A DNA stretch of 64,000 nt from Ruminococcaceae bacterium YAD3003 (GTDB lineage: Bacteria; Bacillota; Clostridia; Saccharofermentanales; Saccharofermentanaceae). Under the pieces are notes generated by a model. That model did not search any database. It was not told the origin of the DNA and was given only the letters and a program-made list of their open reading frames with translations. The number at the start of each line of letters is the position of its first letter. Within the stretch, counting starts at the first letter, position 1. Of this stretch, positions 59,078-64,000 are shown piece after piece. The stretch lies in contig FNPA01000012.1 in NCBI GenBank assembly GCA_900107185.1, forward strand, positions 1 through 64,000, written 5' to 3'. Both the position numbers and the translations under genes were made by a program.

Positions 59078-61432
59078 ATGTTAAAACTTGTTAAGGCACA
59101 TTTTCATAAAGATAAAGCAGTGCTCTTGGCTTTTCTTCTGATCCTGACAGTTGCATCAATGCTTCTTCATACAAGTCTTATGGTCGCACGTTACGATTCA
59201 ATGTATGAAGATAAATTGGAGCAGCAGGGAGTTTCTGATTCTCTGTTCTTTTGCCTGGGTGATGAAGATGAGATAAATGATGCAATAAATGACATGGACT
59301 ACGTGGACAGTTCATATCTTGTAGACATTATCATTCCTGACATGGTTACATTATCCGTGAACGGTGGCAAGGACACAGAGATTGAAGGCTTGTTCTTTGT
59401 AGATGAGGAGAATGAAGCTGTATACCAGAAACTTCACTATGTTGAGAAAGATGATTCCATAACCGGTCCATCGATCTGCATAAATGTCTATACAGCATAT
59501 GCAGAAGGAATAAGAGTAGGAGATAAGCTTAAGGTTTCCAACAAAGATGCCGGCAGTTATGAGCTTACAGTAAAAGGTATCTACGAAGATCTCTTTTGCG
59601 GTCAGATGTACTCATATTATTCAACGATAATTGACCACGGTACTTACGAGACTCTCTCTGATGAAACTGAATCCATATCAAGTGTCACAATGCCGTTTCA
59701 AATGCAGTTCCTGTGCGTTAAGTTCAAAGCAGGAGAGGATATCAGCATTAAGACAACTCTACTACAGGATGAATTTACCAAAGCAGGAATGTATTGCAGA
59801 GGATACGATAAGACGCTGGCCAAAGCAGGTTATACTGGTATCTCAAATATTATCGCTGCATTCATGGCATCTTTTTCTGTGATAATCATGATAATCGCAT
59901 TCATCATGATCATCTTTACAGTAAACACCAACATCAACCGTGATATTAGAAACATTGGAGCTCTCCGTGCAGTTGGATTTACTATTTCCCAGGTAAGGGC
60001 CTCTCTTATGGTTGAGTATTCGTTAGTTGCAGCAGTTGCTTGTTTAATTGGTGTTACGGGATCTTACCTGGTTTTCCCTGTGCTCGAGAACCTGGCACTC
60101 AAGCAGTTAACAGGTCTAGTATGGGAAGGCGGATTCCATCCCTTTATGTCATTGCCGCTTTTTGCAGGCATGATCGCTGCGATGCTGATCGTAACTTTTG
60201 TTGCTACACATCTCATAAGAAATATCCATCCTGCAACTGCATTAAGATTCGGACTTGAATCGCACAGTTTCAAGAAGAATTATCTTCCTCTGGATAAGAC
60301 GAATGGCAGCCTTAACGGACTTCTTGCGTTAAAGAGTACATTGCAGAATAAAGGCCAGAATATTATCGTTGCGGGAGTTATCCTGGCGGTATCCTATCTG
60401 ACGGCTTTTTCCTCAATCCTTTTCTATAACACAAGGATCGATATAACCAATTTCCAAAGGCTCCTTCAGGGTGATGCACCTGACGCTTATGTAAACATCA
60501 CGTACGATACTCCTGAAGAGATGTACGACATCATAGATAAAATCCAGTCTATGGACGTCGTGACCGAAGCTTACGGACTCACAAATGCAGATGCTCACTC
60601 AGGCGACTATAACTGTTATCTTCTGTATTCGACTAACCCTCAATATGTCTACTGCGGAGTTTACGAAGGCGAGATGGCAATTGAAGCAAATGAAGCCGTT
60701 GTAGGCGGACTTCTTGCAGAGAGACAGGGTCTTGGAATAGGTGATGAGATCAAGGTTAAATATATGGATAAAGAGGTATCTTTCCTCATAACCGGTCTTC
60801 AGCAGGCTGTTTACAGTATGGGTGAGAGAATCTATATATCCGAAGAAGGATTCAGAAGACTTGATGGCGAGCCTAAATACAGCTATGTCAGAGTAAGGAT
60901 CGAAGATGCAACTGAAGAGAGGGTAGATAAGTTCCTTGAAGATGCGGAAAAACTTTTGGGTGATAACTGCACCAGTACAGAGAACTACTATCATACTCAA
61001 AGGAGCACGGATAATGTGCCTGTATTTGCAGTATCACTCGTTATCCTCATCCTGATAATCCTGAATATCTTTACGGTGCTCGTAGTTATTAGGCTTTTAC
61101 TTAAGACTGTTTTCATCAAGCGCGAAAAGGAATTCGGCATCAAGAAAGCGGTAGGATTTACCAGCAGACAGTTAAGGATCCAGCTCGCGTTATCGCTGAT
61201 ACCGATCAGCATTATCGGATCAGTCTTGGGCGGTATCGCTGCATGCCTTACAACCAATAAACTCTTCGACCTGATATTCAGCAGTTACGGCATTAAGAAT
61301 TCAGACCTTCTTATAAATCCAGGTGTGATACCTGTAACTATTTTGCTCGTTACGCTTCTGGTATTTGTTATCTCATTTATCATGTCAGGCAGGATGAAGA
61401 AAGTATCTGCATATCAGCTTATTTCGGAATAA
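59078..61432 (+). CDS. FtsX/MacB-type ABC transporter permease
   Basis: 784 residues. Two FtsX-like halves: an N-terminal helix, a large outside domain (about 40-260), three helices with the INRDIRNIGALRAVGFTISQV motif, then a second helix, a second outside domain (about 440-640), and three helices with EKEFGIKKAVGFTSRQLRIQ. These amphipathic motifs contact the ATPase. Bce-type and MacB-type systems of this layout handle antimicrobial peptides or move lipids and lipoproteins. The next gene, 3 bases after its stop region, encodes the ATPase. GGGAG lies before the ATG, and the response-regulator repeats lie upstream. Confidence 0.9.
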   Translation: MLKLVKAHFHKDKAVLLAFLLILTVASMLLHTSLMVARYDSMYEDKLEQQGVSDSLFFCLGDEDEINDAINDMDYVDSSYLVDIIIPDMVTLSVNGGKDTEIEGLFFVDEENEAVYQKLHYVEKDDSITGPSICINVYTAYAEGIRVGDKLKVSNKDAGSYELTVKGIYEDLFCGQMYSYYSTIIDHGTYETLSDETESISSVTMPFQMQFLCVKFKAGEDISIKTTLLQDEFTKAGMYCRGYDKTLAKAGYTGISNIIAAFMASFSVIIMIIAFIMIIFTVNTNINRDIRNIGALRAVGFTISQVRASLMVEYSLVAAVACLIGVTGSYLVFPVLENLALKQLTGLVWEGGFHPFMSLPLFAGMIAAMLIVTFVATHLIRNIHPATALRFGLESHSFKKNYLPLDKTNGSLNGLLALKSTLQNKGQNIIVAGVILAVSYLTAFSSILFYNTRIDITNFQRLLQGDAPDAYVNITYDTPEEMYDIIDKIQSMDVVTEAYGLTNADAHSGDYNCYLLYSTNPQYVYCGVYEGEMAIEANEAVVGGLLAERQGLGIGDEIKVKYMDKEVSFLITGLQQAVYSMGERIYISEEGFRRLDGEPKYSYVRVRIEDATEERVDKFLEDAEKLLGDNCTSTENYYHTQRSTDNVPVFAVSLVILILIILNIFTVLVVIRLLLKTVFIKREKEFGIKKAVGFTSRQLRIQLALSLIPISIIGSVLGGIAACLTTNKLFDLIFSSYGIKNSDLLINPGVIPVTILLVTLLVFVISFIMSGRMKKVSAYQLISE

Positions 61433-61450
61433 AGAATGGAGACTATAAAG

Positions 61451-62212
61451 ATGAACAAAGAAGTAATTATCAAAACAGAAAAACTGTCAAAGAGCTTTTC
61501 CGTCGGAGGAAAACAGCAGCACGTTATAAAGAACCTCGACATGGAAATATATAAGGGAGATTTCACCGTTATCATGGGATCTTCCGGTGCCGGCAAATCC
61601 ACTCTCCTTTATGCCTTATCAGGCATGGATAAACCGACACTCGGAAGTATCTCATACAGCGGCAAAGAGATCACATCAATGAACGACGACCAGCTCGCGG
61701 TTTTCAGGAGAAAGCACTGCGGTTTCGTTTTCCAGCAGGTCCATCTTGTTGACAGCATGAGCATCATGGATAATGCAATCTCAACAGGCATGCTGACAGG
61801 ACAGAAGCAGAAGGATTTGAAGAATAAAGCAGAGAAGCTCTTTGAGAGAGTAGGTCTCTCAAATGATCTGTGGGGCAAGTTCCCGGCTCAGTTATCAGGC
61901 GGTGAGGCACAGCGAGCAGCAATGGTAAGAGCGGTTATTAACGACCCTGATGTTGTTTTCGCTGATGAGCCTACGGGAGCTCTCAACTCGACAGGTGTTA
62001 AGTCTGTTCTAGACGTACTTACAGACATAAACCGTTCGGGCCAGTCTATCGTCATGGTAACTCACGACATAACATCCGCCAGAAGAGCCAACCGAATTAT
62101 CTATCTCAAGGATGGTGGTATACTTGGCGAATGTGAGCTCGGCGAATACGTGACAGGTGACAAGGAGCGTCACAGAAAGATCAAGGCTTTCCTGGAGGAG
62201 ATGGGATGGTAA
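61451..62212 (+). CDS. ABC transporter ATP-binding protein (LolD/MacB/BceA-type)
   Basis: 253 residues from the ATG at 61451, 9 bases after GGAG; an ATG at 61436 lies directly after the permease stop and lacks a ribosome site. Walker A MGSSGAGKSTLL, Q-loop FVFQQVHLVDSM, signature LSGGEAQRAAMVRAV, Walker B VVFADEPTGALN, switch His in VTHDI. The FADEPTGAL wording is typical of the LolD/BceA/MacB class. It powers the FtsX-type permease before it. The last seven bases overlap the next gene, a lipoprotein. Confidence 0.94.
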   Translation: MNKEVIIKTEKLSKSFSVGGKQQHVIKNLDMEIYKGDFTVIMGSSGAGKSTLLYALSGMDKPTLGSISYSGKEITSMNDDQLAVFRRKHCGFVFQQVHLVDSMSIMDNAISTGMLTGQKQKDLKNKAEKLFERVGLSNDLWGKFPAQLSGGEAQRAAMVRAVINDPDVVFADEPTGALNSTGVKSVLDVLTDINRSGQSIVMVTHDITSARRANRIIYLKDGGILGECELGEYVTGDKERHRKIKAFLEEMGW

Positions 62213-62670
62213 ATAAGAGGCTTATCAAGGTTTTCTGCCTGACATTATGTCCGGTCTTTGGTTTAGGCGTATCTTCATGCGGTTTTGATCCAGATGAACC
62301 GGTGACTAAAGTTCAGTATTACACGGAAGATAAACCACTGATGAATCATATTGACGGTCTGAATGATTATAAGAGTCTTGAATATGAAGCAGTGGTTCGT
62401 ACAACCAGGGTATCTATGGGTCCTCACGAGCCGGAATACCGAGGTGTTATCGTTCTTACAGATGATGCCGCAGAAGAAATATGGAATGAGTACGAATGGG
62501 AAGAGGCTGAACCTGAACCGTTTGAGTTTGAGAAGATAGACACAGATAAGCTTAATTCCGTGACCTGGTATTATTCTGAGGAGTTTGAGAAAGACACCAT
62601 TAAGTACGGGCATGTTAACTATATCTATTTTGGTGATAACACCGTGATATTCAGTTTACAGACTTCATGA
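62206..62670 (+). CDS. Small lipoprotein
   Basis: 154 residues. The signal peptide ends in the lipobox GVSSC with Cys25. The mature part is acidic (EEAEPEPFEFEK) and rich in Tyr and Trp, of no known family. It overlaps the ATPase gene by seven bases, so it belongs to the transporter unit. As an outer-face lipoprotein it may help the FtsX-type permease or signal to the kinase; this is inference. A strong terminator follows. Confidence 0.82.
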   Translation: MVNKRLIKVFCLTLCPVFGLGVSSCGFDPDEPVTKVQYYTEDKPLMNHIDGLNDYKSLEYEAVVRTTRVSMGPHEPEYRGVIVLTDDAAEEIWNEYEWEEAEPEPFEFEKIDTDKLNSVTWYYSEEFEKDTIKYGHVNYIYFGDNTVIFSLQTS

Positions 62671-62690
62671 ATAATTAAGATCGAAAACAA

Positions 62691-62723
62691 AAACCCTCTT
62701 CAGATTCTGAAGAGGGTTTTTTA
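62691..62723 (+). terminator. Intrinsic terminator of the transporter operon
   Basis: AAACCCTCTTCAG (62691-62703) pairs perfectly with CTGAAGAGGGTTT (62707-62719), loop ATT, then T run. Confidence 0.95.
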
Positions 62724-62725
62724 TT

Positions 62726-62800
62726 TGGAGCCAAAGGCGGGAATCGAACCCGCGACCTATTCATTACGAGTGAATTGCTCTACCCCTGAGCCACTTTGGC
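62726..62800 (-). tRNA. tRNA-Thr (anticodon CGT)
   Basis: 75-base cloverleaf on the minus strand with CCA encoded. Acceptor stem GCCAAAG paired with CTTTGGC; anticodon loop CTCGTAA, anticodon CGT, which reads ACG; T-loop TTCGATT. It lies just behind the terminator of the lipoprotein gene. Confidence 0.97.
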
Positions 62801-62871
62801 GTGCCATAAGAATATACCTATTTGGCTGATAAGTGTCAAGTAAGGCGCCTTTTAGAATTGTATTCATATTA

Positions 62872-62901
62872 TTCAGGCATTTTTATTAAGAATGATATAA
62901 T
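62872..62901 (+). promoter_or_regulatory. Promoter of the right-edge lipoprotein gene
   Basis: TATAAT at 62896-62901, with a weak TTCAGG at 62872-62877 (18 bases apart). A GGAGGA ribosome site follows before the ATG at 62926. Confidence 0.5.
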
Positions 62902-62925
62902 TATTCTATCGGAGGATAACTGAAG

Positions 62926-64000
62926 ATGGCCCGTAATGTGTTTATGAGAACAACCGGTCTTTTACTCTGCGTGTCTATGGCAGGCACGCTGTTATCAGGC
63001 TGCAAAAAGGGCGATGACATGTTTCCTTCGATTGATCCTTACAGTAACGGATCTGACGTTACGGAAGAGACTGCCGAGACTGACGAAACTGTTGTAATAA
63101 CAGACATCGAAGAGTTAAGTGTTGCACTTCCTTATTCCGATCTGACAGTCCAGTGTCTGGCCTCCATGTTCTATTGTAAGAACAACGGCCTTTGGGAGAG
63201 CAATGAGAGCGGAATTACGGTTGATGCTGATTATCTTACTTCGATTGCTACCAATTACGCTGTAACCAATATCGGTTGCGGCAGCACTGGTGCCAGCCTT
63301 GAGAATATCGATTCCTGGAACGAAGGCGGCACTATGCCTGATCTGTTCCTCGCACAGGACAGTAAAGCTGTATGGGACAGCGGTTATTGTGCTGAATTAA
63401 ACAGTTTCTTATCAGACGATACTTATTTGAGCAGCCAGCAGATCTATTCGGGTGCTTTAACAGCTGATTCTGAGAACGGCATTTTCTTTGCAGTTCCGCA
63501 TTTCTGTTCTGCTGAGATAATTATCGGCAGCAAGGAATTTATACCTTCAGGAAGCGGAAAACTCCAGACAAAGAATACTACTGAAGAATTGAGAGAATAT
63601 CTGTTTGAGATCAGGGAAGAGTATCCTGATTGTGCAGGCTTTGCCTCAGCATATAACATGATTCCTTATCTTGGATCTGCATTTAATGGCGATGTTCCGA
63701 CTTCTTTTATGGGCTACGATGAGTATCTCAAAAATCCTGATTCTGCAAAAGCAGTTATTGCGGATGCTTCTTCATATGTAAGGAATTTCTATTTTGATTC
63801 AATAGCAAATGACCTTAGTGCAGGGGCAGATCCCGTTTATTCCAGAACCGCTGCTTTGTGGGCTGATTCTTCCGCAAACATTAAGGCGTGGGATGAGTAC
63901 TATCCAAACAGCCTTTATTTCCTGCATCTTCCTTGCAACGATGCTTCCAACGTCGGTGTTCCTTATGTAAGCACCTATTCTCTATGCGTTTCAAAGGGTT
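62926..64000 (+). CDS. Solute-binding-like lipoprotein (3' end outside window)
   Basis: 358 codons are open from the ATG at 62926 (GGAGGATA site 9 bases upstream) to the right edge without a stop. The signal peptide ends in LLSGC, lipobox with Cys26. An acidic Thr/Glu linker follows (to about residue 60). The rest resembles family 1 extracellular solute-binding proteins: TMPDLFLAQDSKAVWDSG, then CAELNSFLSDD, a Gly/Tyr-rich core, and FLHLPCNDASNVGVPYVST near the edge. Such proteins bind sugars or oligosaccharides for ABC import. No transporter gene is visible because the window ends. Confidence 0.75.
   Translation, partial: MARNVFMRTTGLLLCVSMAGTLLSGCKKGDDMFPSIDPYSNGSDVTEETAETDETVVITDIEELSVALPYSDLTVQCLASMFYCKNNGLWESNESGITVDADYLTSIATNYAVTNIGCGSTGASLENIDSWNEGGTMPDLFLAQDSKAVWDSGYCAELNSFLSDDTYLSSQQIYSGALTADSENGIFFAVPHFCSAEIIIGSKEFIPSGSGKLQTKNTTEELREYLFEIREEYPDCAGFASAYNMIPYLGSAFNGDVPTSFMGYDEYLKNPDSAKAVIADASSYVRNFYFDSIANDLSAGADPVYSRTAALWADSSANIKAWDEYYPNSLYFLHLPCNDASNVGVPYVSTYSLCVSKG

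Overview
The window reads as chromosome of an anaerobic, low-to-mid GC Bacillota, most likely class Clostridia (Oscillospirales or Saccharofermentans-like; the genus cannot be fixed by eye). Reasons: strong AGGAGG ribosome sites, a ferredoxin-dependent 2-oxoacid oxidoreductase, meso-diaminopimelate dehydrogenase, a GlgC/GlgD pair, BioY, and a C-terminal sorting signal. Almost all genes lie on the plus strand in short, tightly packed operons that mostly end in clear intrinsic terminators. Two tRNA genes (Ala-GGC, Thr-CGT) lie on the minus strand. No rRNA, CRISPR array, prophage or insertion sequence was seen.

Layout. 1-9.3 kb: end of a Lys/Ala-rich protein, an ABC-F ATPase, leuCDB, then exopolyphosphatase and polyphosphate kinase. 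9.3-13.5 kb: a lone prepilin-like protein, an ABC exporter pair, and a convergent XRE regulator. 13.6-19.6 kb: aldose epimerase, branched-chain aminotransferase, SGNH hydrolase, diaminopimelate dehydrogenase, an ATP-grasp protein, and BioY with a probable BirA operator. 19.7-25 kb: an ABC exporter, a ParA-like ATPase, an SPFH protein with zinc ribbons and a zinc-ribbon membrane protein. 25.2-28.7 kb: a 1164-residue repeat surface protein. 28.9-31.1 kb: glmM and nagB (amino sugars). 31.2-37.3 kb: a five-gene glycan cluster that includes a radical SAM protein. 37.4-40.1 kb: a four-subunit 2-oxoacid:ferredoxin oxidoreductase. 42.1-50.5 kb: glycogen operon glgB-C-D-A plus a GH13 hydrolase. 50.6-56.4 kb: a CapA-like lipoprotein and late purine genes purE, purF, purN, purO-like, AICAR transformylase. 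56.4-62.7 kb: a membrane coiled-coil protein, a two-component system, a FtsX-type ABC transporter and a lipoprotein. The right edge cuts a lipoprotein resembling solute-binding proteins.

Themes. Storage polymers are prominent: polyphosphate (ppx-ppk) and glycogen (glg). Enzymes of both carry long Lys/Ala-rich tails like that of the truncated protein at the left edge. The purine genes are unusual: PurF has lost the residues that define its glutaminase, and PurH is replaced by two separate proteins. The most notable noncoding features are a knot of overlapping hairpins at 41.2 kb and a BirA-type operator that overlaps the bioY start codon. All functional calls come from reading the sequence without database searches.
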